DNA from: an uncultured Collinsella sp. | Lineage (GTDB): Bacteria; Actinomycetota; Coriobacteriia; Coriobacteriales; Coriobacteriaceae | DNA: 8,828 nt | Reading direction: 5' to 3' | Assembly (NCBI GenBank): GCA_937969105.1 | Contig: CALBUZ010000187.1 | Location: forward strand, 1 to 8,828 | In this document: one piece after another, positions 1 to 5,336 of the stretch | How positions within the stretch are numbered: position 1 is the first letter of the stretch | Layout: every line of letters begins with the position of its first letter | The notes under the pieces: model-generated | The model's database searches: none | Told to the model about the DNA's origin: nothing | What the model saw: the letters and a program-made list of their open reading frames with translations, nothing else | Position numbers and translations under genes: made by a program

Positions 1-18
1 GTCCTAGTCAATTCAAGG

Positions 19-91
<73 letters not shown>

Positions 92-102
92 ATTTGAGGT
101 GT

Positions 103-117
103 GCCTTGTTTCAAGGC
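103..117 (-). repeat. Perfect short inverted repeat at the tRNA-Phe transcript 5' end
   Basis: GCCTTG and CAAGGC are separated by three bases, a 6-bp perfect dyad. It lies between the -10 box and the tRNA and spans or closely follows the predicted start site, so the nascent precursor would begin with a small hairpin. It could be a 5' leader structure removed by RNase P, an operator-like site, or chance. The sequence does not decide between these. Confidence 0.45.
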
Positions 118-123
118 CTGATT

Positions 124-151
124 AGTATAACCAAGGACGCGCTCCGGTCAA
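124..151 (-). promoter_or_regulatory. Sigma-70-type promoter of tRNA-Phe
   Basis: On the minus strand a -35 box TTGACC (146-151) and a -10 box TATACT (124-129) are separated by 16 bp. Transcription should start near 116-118, giving a leader of about 25 nt before the tRNA 5' end at 91. An A/T-rich stretch (about 156-174) lies directly upstream of the -35 box and could act as an UP element, as is common for stable RNA genes. Both hexamers are close to consensus, so this is the best promoter visible in the window. Confidence 0.8.
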
Positions 152-162
152 CCGAGAATTTT

Positions 163-202
163 AAAAAAGTTTTTGAGCGCGACATCGGCCACGATCTCGC
201 TC
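163..202 (-). terminator. Possible Rho-independent terminator of the pilus operon
   Basis: On the minus strand GAGCG (198-202) pairs with CGCTC (175-179), with a further inner pairing of ATCG and CGAT across a small asymmetric internal loop. The transcript then runs through AAAAAC into six T residues (163-168). The stem is imperfect and the U-tract begins several bases after it, so this is a weak candidate. It is the only terminator-like element between the last operon gene (stop at 260) and the tRNA promoter. The same A/T tract sits just upstream of that promoter. Confidence 0.4.
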
Positions 203-259
203 CTATAGAACGGCACGTCAGAAGCATCAACCGGCCACAAGAAGTTTTCACTCAGTCCC

Positions 260-619
260 TTAAGCCGGCACGCGTTGGAGAGCAGGGGGCGAAACAATAA
301 TTGAAGGGCGCTCGAGTGCTGCCCAGGCGCCGGGGCAGGAACACATACGCCAGGGACGTACGTTTTCGTAGCACGCGAGGATGTTGCCGCTACGGTCGAT
401 AAAGGCGATGTCGATGGGATAGGCCATTAAGCAGGTGTGAACCGAGGAACAGCGCGGAAACGCCATGACAAGCGGCAGTCCGCTGTCAGCAATCGGCCGC
501 CGTCCCAGCATGCCGCGCAGACGCACGGTAAACGACTCCGCCACCACAAACTCGGCCGGCGTCCAGCCCAACCTGTTGAGCGCCCGCGCGTAGGCGATAT
601 AGGACGAGACCGCGGTCAC
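260..619 (-). CDS. DUF192 family protein at the end of the tad operon
   Basis: The protein has the DUF192 core: a 'RLRGMLGRRP' segment, then 'VHTCLMAYPIDIAFID', then a 'G-N-I-L-A-C' strand and 'PWRMCS...AALE'. The family's biochemical role is not firmly known; members recur next to Tad pilus and secretion genes in Actinobacteria. I see no signal peptide or membrane segment, so a cytoplasmic protein is likely. The chosen start is a GTG whose GTGA overlaps the stop of the upstream pseudopilin gene by 4 bp, with GGGGGTGG just upstream (119 aa). An ATG at 638-640 would give 126 aa but lacks a good ribosome site. The C-terminus ends shortly after 'AALE' and lacks the usual Gly-rich 'G-D' closing strand, so the domain is slightly short. 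It has five cysteines, unusual for a small cytosolic protein. Confidence 0.82.
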   Translation of the reverse strand: MTAVSSYIAYARALNRLGWTPAEFVVAESFTVRLRGMLGRRPIADSGLPLVMAFPRCSSVHTCLMAYPIDIAFIDRSGNILACYENVRPWRMCSCPGAWAALERPSIIVSPPALQRVPA

Positions 620-1092
620 ATGACCACCCCCGGACGCCATGGATCGACCGTCACCGCGCGTTCATGCGCGAGCACGGCCGGCGCCCCCAGGGAAACGCCG
701 GCGATGCTCAGCGAACTCGGCCACGGCTCGTAGTGCATGGTGCAGGTATAGGTCCTAAACGTGCCAGAAAGAGAGAGCAGGCCACCATCCGATGACGCCG
801 TGCCTTGCTCGCTCGAGACCTCGACCTGTAGGTCATATCCCTCCATGGCATCCTGAATCTGAGCTTGAACGGTCGCGGAAGCGTCAATGGAGCTCTCGTC
901 ACCCTCCCCGCCCGGCGCCACAGCGTGCGCCAGCACGATGTCGGGCACCACGCGGTCGAAGCGCGCGACCGCGCCGGCAAAGATCATAACGTTGTACGCG
1001 ACGAGAGTCAGCACGAGCAGGACAGGCGTGACCACGGCCATCTCGACCGTCGCCTGGGCACGCTCCTCGCGCAAGCCCGTGTGAATGCCCAT
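616..1092 (-). CDS. TadE/TadF-like pseudopilin (second TadE-type protein)
   Basis: A 158-aa protein. A short basic/polar N-terminus (residues 1-11) leads into 'ERAQATVEM' (10-18) and a hydrophobic helix to about residue 40, followed by a soluble extracytoplasmic domain of about 115 residues with one cysteine. This is the layout of TadE/TadF minor pseudopilins, in which a peptidase cuts just before the hydrophobic helix; A12 followed four residues later by E17 fits the G/A-x4-E processing rule. The start is the ATG in TAATG, overlapping the upstream TadG-like stop by one base, with GGCGGTGGG upstream. A longer frame to 1236 runs over the upstream gene and codes for arginine/cysteine-rich nonsense, so it is excluded. 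TadE versus TadF cannot be decided from sequence alone. A role in pilus initiation or tip assembly is inferred from the family. Confidence 0.85.
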   Translation of the reverse strand: MGIHTGLREERAQATVEMAVVTPVLLVLTLVAYNVMIFAGAVARFDRVVPDIVLAHAVAPGGEGDESSIDASATVQAQIQDAMEGYDLQVEVSSEQGTASSDGGLLSLSGTFRTYTCTMHYEPWPSSLSIAGVSLGAPAVLAHERAVTVDPWRPGVVM

Positions 1093-3257
1093 TACGACCC
1101 ACCGCCAAAAGCTCCCACCAGCGTGGCAACATCGACAGTGAGCGGGATGGAGCCGCCGCCGGGCAGCGGAATCTCCGCAAGCGTGAACACCGCGCCGCTG
1201 ATGGTGCGCTCGACGTGATATTCCAAGGCCTCGCAAAGTGCCTTGGGGTCAGTCACGCCCAAGGGGATTTTTCGCAGGGTATCTTGAGCTTTGGAGATGC
1301 CCGCGATATCGGACCCCGGACTTTTGATGACATTGGCGGTATCGGTCAGCACCGGTTTTCGCAGACGCAAATCGCACGGTTCGAGTCCCAGCGCCGCCAC
1401 GGAGGACGAGACGGTGTCACCGAGCCAGGACGCGATGGAGCCCAACGCGCCGCTACTCCCTCCCAAGCCACCGATCAGCTCTCCCATAAGCTCGTCGGCC
1501 GCACCCTGGATGTCTCCGTACCCCACAAGCAGGCGGCCCCAAACATCCATAACGCCGTCGAGCACGCCGGCAACGCCGCCCGAACGCTCCTCCAGCGTCG
1601 AGAAAAACCGCGAGAGAACGTTATTCTGTGCCGTCGCATCATCGGGCGCGAGCACCGCGGCAGAGATAGCACCGCGATTGCCAAGCTCAACTGCCGTGTT
1701 AAACGAAGAGTTGAGCTCGTCGGGACTGGAGATGGCGCCCGAGACCGCAAAGGCAACCACGCCATTGCGACCGGGCGGCGCGATGCGCGGGCGCTCACCG
1801 GAAAGTTCTTTGATGGCGGTATCGAACGCATTGCCCGCACGGTCAGCTTCGTCCTCGGTCTGACGCTCGAGTTCGAGTTCCTTGTTGCGACAGTCGACGT
1901 AGTCCTCCAGGGCGTCTTTAAACTTGTCAAAGTGATACTCGAAGCCGTTTTCGATAGAGGTTGAAGGCGCCGCAACAGCACCAAGCGACGAAACGCCAAA
2001 ATGGCATTTGCTGCATTTATCCTGTCCATCGTAATCGGCAACCGAAGCAAATCCGCTCGGCGTTCCTTTCTTATAGTTAGGGCAGGTCGTCCCGTAATGC
2101 AGATACGCCTTGTCATCGTTCACGCTCGTCGGCCACACCGCATCGGTATAGAGTTCTGTCGCCCGGACCTCATCAGAGTTGCGCGGCAGCAGCGGAATAT
2201 AGGAGGAAACCCTGTCTCCGTTCTCGGTTATATATGTCCGATCGACCTCCGCGCTCGCATAGGTATAAAACGCCTTACGCGCCGCAGACTCTGCCTTCAT
2301 CTCGACACTCGAGCCTTGGGGCTTCTCGTTTGCCAGACGCCGATGGTAGTAGTCCTTCGCGCGATCAAGGGCAACTTGAGGCTCCCACGTAACGCTCGAT
2401 GAGTAATGCGGATTTTGAACACCGGAGAGATCCGTTAGGCTTTTTGCGCGCTCCCACATACACGAACAGCTGCCGACCGAACCTTTATCCGATCCACCGC
2501 AATCCGCTAGCCAGGCGCGCTCTTTGGCCTTCGCCGTCTCCTCCGATGCTTTTTGTAGCTCCTCGGCCGCGCGTTCCAGATCTTCCGACGCATCTTTAAT
2601 GGCATCGGTCGAGATTTCGGATCCTTCGAGCGCAACGAAATCCGACTCGGATGTCCTGGGCACGGCAAGCGCCGTACCGGTATAGGTCACGCCGTCGGTA
2701 TCCTGCGCCGATACTGCCTGCATGGCGCGCGCGGCAACCAGATACGGCAAGGCGGTCTCGATCTTCTGCAATCCCTTTGACGCGCTTTTGGCAAACTTGT
2801 TGCGTGTTTTAATGATCTTGGTCCCCGTATCGATGATATCGCTGCCGACGACCTCGGCGCCCGGAATGAGAATAGCAACCAAGCCGGTGCCGATCGTGGC
2901 AAACCCCGCCAGGCCCAAACTCAAAATGCTCGCATCCACCACCGTGGCGGCTGTGTGATAGGACGACACCACGTTGGCGCCCGCCAGTGCACCGCTATCG
3001 GCCGCCACCTGGGTGTCTCCGGCGCGCGACATGCTCCATATCGCCGCGGTCGACGAAAACAGCAGCGTAAGCACCACCAGAATGACAACCGCAGAGGAGA
3101 GCGTGGTATAGGCGCCGTCTTCGATAAACAAGTCGATACCGGCACGGCCCATAAAGCCGCCCCGCTTGCGGCGAGCGCCTGGTCGACGGCGGGCCGCAAG
3201 CCCTTGCGTCGCCCGCAACAGGCAGCGCCTAATCCCATGCAGCAATCCATGAATCAT
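1092..3257 (-). CDS. Large TadG-like anchored surface protein of the Tad pilus locus
   Basis: A 721-aa protein. A basic N-terminus (residues 9-38) precedes a hydrophobic helix (about 53-75) and then 'DTQVAADSGALAGAN' (81-95), the hallmark of the TadG-type Tad domain. A second hydrophobic stretch lies at about 109-133. The rest is probably outside the cell: a charged heptad-like coiled coil (about 218-250); C253, C264 and C266; then H387...C392 and C415-x-x-C418-H; C456 in a charged helix; and a glycine/serine-rich amphipathic C-terminal third ending in a Gly-rich tail. No von Willebrand A domain or MIDAS is evident, unlike many long TadG proteins. The ATG at 3255-3257 has GGAGGGAG directly upstream and overlaps the TadE gene by 29 bp; the open frame beyond it to 3359 lies within TadE. 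M36 is a weaker alternative start. A role as minor pilin, tip or envelope-spanning factor is inferred. The ectodomain is not recognised. Confidence 0.85.
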   Translation of the reverse strand: MIHGLLHGIRRCLLRATQGLAARRRPGARRKRGGFMGRAGIDLFIEDGAYTTLSSAVVILVVLTLLFSSTAAIWSMSRAGDTQVAADSGALAGANVVSSYHTAATVVDASILSLGLAGFATIGTGLVAILIPGAEVVGSDIIDTGTKIIKTRNKFAKSASKGLQKIETALPYLVAARAMQAVSAQDTDGVTYTGTALAVPRTSESDFVALEGSEISTDAIKDASEDLERAAEELQKASEETAKAKERAWLADCGGSDKGSVGSCSCMWERAKSLTDLSGVQNPHYSSSVTWEPQVALDRAKDYYHRRLANEKPQGSSVEMKAESAARKAFYTYASAEVDRTYITENGDRVSSYIPLLPRNSDEVRATELYTDAVWPTSVNDDKAYLHYGTTCPNYKKGTPSGFASVADYDGQDKCSKCHFGVSSLGAVAAPSTSIENGFEYHFDKFKDALEDYVDCRNKELELERQTEDEADRAGNAFDTAIKELSGERPRIAPPGRNGVVAFAVSGAISSPDELNSSFNTAVELGNRGAISAAVLAPDDATAQNNVLSRFFSTLEERSGGVAGVLDGVMDVWGRLLVGYGDIQGAADELMGELIGGLGGSSGALGSIASWLGDTVSSSVAALGLEPCDLRLRKPVLTDTANVIKSPGSDIAGISKAQDTLRKIPLGVTDPKALCEALEYHVERTISGAVFTLAEIPLPGGGSIPLTVDVATLVGAFGGGS

Positions 3258-3741
3258 AATCTCCCTCCAGCCATTCGGGACGCGATCGATACGAGACGTC
3301 GACCTTGAGCTCGACATAGCCGCCCTCACCCGCGCTGCCCATGGCCCGCGCAAATGCACCGATCACGGGCAGCGGCTTAACCTCGCCGGTAACGGACACG
3401 GACGAAACGCCGCCGGCACCGGCCCGCCCCAACTCGATATCCCACGACAGCGGCCCACCGGCATGAAAAATCGAGACGTTGGGCACCGCGGCAAGTCTGC
3501 GGCGAGTGAACTCCTTAAGGTCATCGTCGTCCTCAACCGTCGTCGTGGTCATAAGCCGCGCGGTCTCGGCGGCGGCAGACTCCATGACCGCACGCGTATA
3601 GAGCAGGCACACCGGCTGCAACGCGAGCAAGATAAGTGTCAAAAACGTCGGCAGCAAAAAGGCGGCCTCGACCGTAGATTGCGCCCGATCCTCGCACGCG
3701 ATATCAATACAGAGCGATGTCCTTGGCACCCGTCGCGGCAT
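3229..3741 (-). CDS. tadE: TadE-type minor pseudopilin
   Basis: About 170 aa. The N-terminal 'CEDRAQSTVEAAFLLP' (16-31) starts a hydrophobic helix to about residue 48, followed by 'AVMESAAAETARL' and a soluble domain rich in beta-prone segments that ends 'SRPEWLEGDYDSW'. This matches TadE proteins: a prepilin-like helix plus a C-terminal domain of about 120 residues exposed outside the membrane. A20 and E25 fit the G/A-x4-E processing rule. The gene overlaps the preceding 72-aa gene by 38 bp with the start given. The start is uncertain: an ATG at 3766-3768 adds nine residues, and neither site has a clear ribosome binding site, so translation may depend on coupling. A four-Asp acidic patch follows the helix. 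The longer frame to 4059 is a shadow of the two upstream genes. Confidence 0.85.
   Translation of the reverse strand: MPRRVPRTSLCIDIACEDRAQSTVEAAFLLPTFLTLILLALQPVCLLYTRAVMESAAAETARLMTTTTVEDDDDLKEFTRRRLAAVPNVSIFHAGGPLSWDIELGRAGAGGVSSVSVTGEVKPLPVIGAFARAMGSAGEGGYVELKVDVSYRSRPEWLEGDYDSWIAAWD
3261..3268 (-). promoter_or_regulatory. Ribosome binding site fixing the TadG-like start
   Basis: GGAGGGAG lies three bases before the ATG at 3255-3257, with its GGAGG core 6 nt away. It sits inside the 3' end of the TadE gene. This picks the internal ATG over the upstream methionines of the longer open frame. Confidence 0.75.
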
Positions 3742-3922
3742 CGATAACCGACGATGGGGCGACGCCATGAGACGCCGCCCGCTCGACCAGTGCCGCCAAG
3801 CGCCCATCGGCGCCAGCGCGCCAAAGCCCCGCAATCGCCAGCACAATCGATAACAGCGCCACGGTGACGATGGCGTATTCGACGGTCGACTGAGCAGATT
3901 CCTCACGCAGGACATCATGCAT
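3704..3922 (-). CDS. Second Flp-like small pseudopilin
   Basis: A 72-aa protein. Only nine residues precede 'AQSTVEYAIVTVALL' (10-24), which runs into one hydrophobic helix ending near residue 34; a polar tail of about 38 residues follows. The E-E-S-A-Q-x-T-x-E-Y box is nearly the same as in the major pilin at 4451-4684, and A10/E15 fits the prepilin cleavage rule. Unlike Flp it has almost no leader and a longer, alanine-rich hydrophilic tail, so a minor pilin is more likely than a second fibre subunit. The start is set by AAAGGAGGGG upstream and by its place one base after the previous gene's stop; the open frame further upstream lies within that gene. The tail ('VERAASHGVAPSSVIDAA') matches no domain I know. 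Confidence 0.83.
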   Translation of the reverse strand: MHDVLREESAQSTVEYAIVTVALLSIVLAIAGLWRAGADGRLAALVERAASHGVAPSSVIDAATGAKDIALY

Positions 3923-3923
3923 T

Positions 3924-4487
3924 TCACGACCCCTCCTTTGACTCCGTTGCTTGCGGAACCAGACGCACGGCACGCAGGCGGCACGAGGCATCGCCGGCAT
4001 CCGCAGCAACCGTCACCATATCGACCCAGCCTCGCCCATCGCGCACGATGGCGCCCCATACGTTGCCCTTAATATCGAGATAGCCGCTCAGGGCGAGCTG
4101 GGCCGTGGGCACCTCGCGGTAGGCGCGCAACAGGTCTGCCGCCGCCTCGGTCATCGGCCGGTCCTCGGACCATGCGAGCCGAACCGCGATCGCGTTGCCT
4201 GCAGACGGCTCCGTCGCGCTGGCAGCCCGCTCGTCGAGTGCCTGTAAAAAGGTCCGAGCCGTGACGGCGGCATTCCGACCGCCCATATCTCGCGCGCCTT
4301 CCGCTTGTGACACCGCCGCCGAGCCCGATCCCAAATCGGCAGCAGCGCCTGGACGCTGCTGCCGCGCAACACCCAGCCCCCAAAGCGTCACCGCTATTGC
4401 TACGAGCAAACAGACGAGCACCAGCGGCGAACCAACAGGCCGCCTGCCTCCTACAGGCTGTTGATACCGTCTTTGATCGCGTTCCAT
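3924..4487 (-). CDS. Unrecognised single-pass membrane protein in the tad operon
   Basis: A 187-aa protein that I do not recognise. A short basic N-terminus (1-20) is followed by one hydrophobic helix (about 21-41), a polar Gly/Ala/Gln-rich linker (42-70), a helical segment (70-125) and a C-terminal part that looks beta-rich ('LALSGYLDIKGNVWGAIVRDGRGWVDMVTV', split here as residues 131-150 and 151-160), with one cysteine at 169. The topology suggests a cytoplasmic N-terminus and an outward soluble domain. It lacks the A-Q-x-T-x-E pilin box of its neighbours, so it is probably not a pseudopilin. It starts within the last 37 bp of the flp gene and ends one base before the 72-aa pseudopilin, so it is coupled to both. 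The ATG has only a weak upstream purine stretch (GAAGAA), and a later GTG nearer the helix is possible. An assembly or anchoring role is inferred from position only. Confidence 0.7.
   Translation of the reverse strand: MERDQRRYQQPVGGRRPVGSPLVLVCLLVAIAVTLWGLGVARQQRPGAAADLGSGSAAVSQAEGARDMGGRNAAVTARTFLQALDERAASATEPSAGNAIAVRLAWSEDRPMTEAAADLLRAYREVPTAQLALSGYLDIKGNVWGAIVRDGRGWVDMVTVAADAGDASCRLRAVRLVPQATESKEGS
3932..3938 (-). promoter_or_regulatory. Strong ribosome binding site of the 72-aa pseudopilin
   Basis: AAGGAGG is followed by GG and a 9-nt gap from the core to the ATG at 3920-3922. It lies within the last codons of the 187-aa membrane protein gene and decides the start of the short pseudopilin. 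Confidence 0.75.
4433..4463 (-). promoter_or_regulatory. RNA hairpin at the flp stop codon presenting an AGGAGG loop
   Basis: On the minus strand GCCTG (4454-4458) pairs with CAGGC (4442-4446) around a 7-nt loop TAGGAGG holding the flp stop codon and a perfect Shine-Dalgarno core. An outer stem CAACA/TGTTG (4459-4463 with 4433-4437) extends it past a 4-nt bulge. No start codon in the 187-aa frame lies at normal distance downstream of the AGGAGG. The structure could stabilise the 3' end of a flp transcript or tune downstream translation. Its function is inference. Confidence 0.4.
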
Positions 4488-4684
4488 AGTTCTTCGACTT
4501 TGCTCTTAAACGCGACGATGGCGATAATCGCGATCACTACGAGCACGCCGACCAAGATGGCGTATTCGGTAGTGCCCTGCGCGCTCTCCTCCCGCAACAG
4601 CGCCTCGGCACGCTGGCGAGCGCGGATTGCCCGGCAAAAAGCCCAGCTCCAAGCCTTGCCCGCAATGTCGGTCATCGTGTTCAT
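4451..4684 (-). CDS. flp: Flp-type major pilin (prepilin)
   Basis: A 77-aa Flp prepilin. A basic leader (residues 1-35, with an aromatic W12/W14/F16 patch) ends in 'REESAQGTTEYAILVGVL'. The Glu-Tyr pair E40-Y41 and the long hydrophobic helix (42-59) are the Flp signature; a charged amphipathic tail 'KVEELWNAIKDGI' closes the protein, as in other Flp pilins. With E at mature position +5, the cut would follow A35, leaving a mature subunit of 42 residues; alanine instead of glycine at -1 is a small departure. TadV-type peptidase would process it, TadA/B/C would polymerise it. The ATG at 4682-4684 is preceded by AGGGAGG, which begins at the tadC stop codon; M4 is a less likely start. The 10-nt gap from tadC is the widest in the operon. 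A GC-rich hairpin lies on each side of the cistron. Confidence 0.95.
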   Translation of the reverse strand: MNTMTDIAGKAWSWAFCRAIRARQRAEALLREESAQGTTEYAILVGVLVVIAIIAIVAFKSKVEELWNAIKDGINSL

Positions 4685-4689
4685 ATATT

Positions 4690-4696
4690 CCTCCCT
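4690..4696 (-). promoter_or_regulatory. Ribosome binding site of flp
   Basis: AGGGAGG sits 5 nt before the flp ATG and overlaps the tadC stop codon (TAG at 4695-4697), so terminating tadC ribosomes would uncover it. Confidence 0.75.
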
Positions 4697-5336
4697 ACAT
4701 CATCCCGCCTGCTCCCAGCAGCGGGCCCAATATGGACAGAAGCAACGCCGGCAAGATGAGCGTGCCGGTGGGAATCAGCAACTTGACCGGTGCGCGCTCA
4801 ATCTCGCGCTCGACTGCGGCGCGATGGGCCGCACGGATCTCGCGACTTTGAGCAGCCAGCGTCTCGGCCAGCGGAGCGCCCAGGGCAAGCGCCTGCCCCA
4901 CCGTGATGGCAAAGGTCTCGAGCGCCCTCACGTCCAAATCACGCGCGGCAGCCAACAGCTCGGCCTCGCGCGTCCCCACGCCCACCTGCCACGCCATGCA
5001 GGCTTGCTCAAGACGGACGGCCAGCACCGACCGACGATTGGCACAGAAAATCTCGAGCGCCGCGTCAAACGAAAGGCCGGCAGAAAGCCCCAGGCGCACC
5101 ACGTCGATCATCTCGGACACCTCGCCGAGCGACACCCGCGCCGGGCCGCCCGCCCCAATCGCGCCCTTCATTCGCGCGGTCAGGGCATCAATCACCGAGC
5201 AGACCGCAGCAATGACCAGTACCGCCTCACGCTTGCACGTCTCTGCAATCTTGCGAGCATCCGCGCGCTCCAAACCTGTCGCGGCAAATACGCTCAGGGC
5301 ACACAGACAGGCCGCGACCCCGACCAGGGCGCTCAT
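4695..5336 (-). CDS. tadC: TadC inner-membrane platform protein (T2SSF domain)
   Basis: A 213-aa protein. An N-terminal hydrophobic helix (2-20) and a second hydrophobic segment (about 38-55) precede a type II secretion F domain (about 73-201): 'VVRLGLSAGLSFDAALEIF' (79-97), a paired-helix bundle with 'GQALALGAPLAETL', and a final hydrophobic helix 'LLIPTGTLILPALLLSILGP' (186-205). With TadB it forms the platform that works with the TadA ATPase to extract Flp. It is shorter than typical TadC proteins of about 300 residues because of a reduced N-terminal part; the F domain itself looks intact. The start is the ATG in ATGA, a 4-bp overlap with the tadB stop, with TGGAG two bases upstream. The frame beyond it to 5474 lies inside tadB and is not pilus-like. 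Assignment to TadC rather than TadB rests on order and length. Confidence 0.92.
   Translation of the reverse strand: MSALVGVAACLCALSVFAATGLERADARKIAETCKREAVLVIAAVCSVIDALTARMKGAIGAGGPARVSLGEVSEMIDVVRLGLSAGLSFDAALEIFCANRRSVLAVRLEQACMAWQVGVGTREAELLAAARDLDVRALETFAITVGQALALGAPLAETLAAQSREIRAAHRAAVEREIERAPVKLLIPTGTLILPALLLSILGPLLGAGGMM
4704..4725 (-). promoter_or_regulatory. GC-rich hairpin just upstream of flp, within the tadC 3' end
   Basis: On the minus strand CCCGCTGCT pairs with AGCAG and CGGG around a GGG loop, nine base pairs with one bulged G. It ends about 7 bases before the flp ribosome binding site. It is not followed by a T-tract, so it is not a terminator. It could be a barrier or processing structure at the 5' side of the flp message. 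It also encodes the last Gly/Pro/Leu-rich residues of TadC, so chance from GC-rich codons is possible. Confidence 0.4.

Noticed and set aside
94..300. A 68-codon plus-strand open frame between the tRNA and the DUF192 gene
   Set aside because: It overlaps the tRNA promoter and the putative terminator on the opposite strand and has no recognisable content or convincing ribosome site.
260..330. Possible frameshift truncating the DUF192 C-terminus
   Set aside because: Translating the two other minus-strand frames past 'AALE' gives no Gly-Asp closing strand of the family, so there is no lost tail to restore. One alternative frame stays open to about base 150 but its product is not DUF192-like.
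1215..1964. A 249-codon plus-strand open frame opposite the TadG-like gene
   Set aside because: It has no recognisable domain, is Arg/Gly-rich, and overlaps another shadow frame in the same place. The minus-strand gene explains the stretch.
3258..3359. N-terminal extension of the TadG-like protein to a more distal ATG (755 aa)
   Set aside because: The extra residues lie in the 3' end of tadE and the upstream ATGs lack ribosome sites, whereas the ATG at 3257 has GGAGGGAG in place.
4685..4860. An internal promoter for flp inside tadC
   Set aside because: Only poor -35/-10 pairs (for example TTGCCG with ATATTG) could be found, well below the quality of the tRNA promoter.
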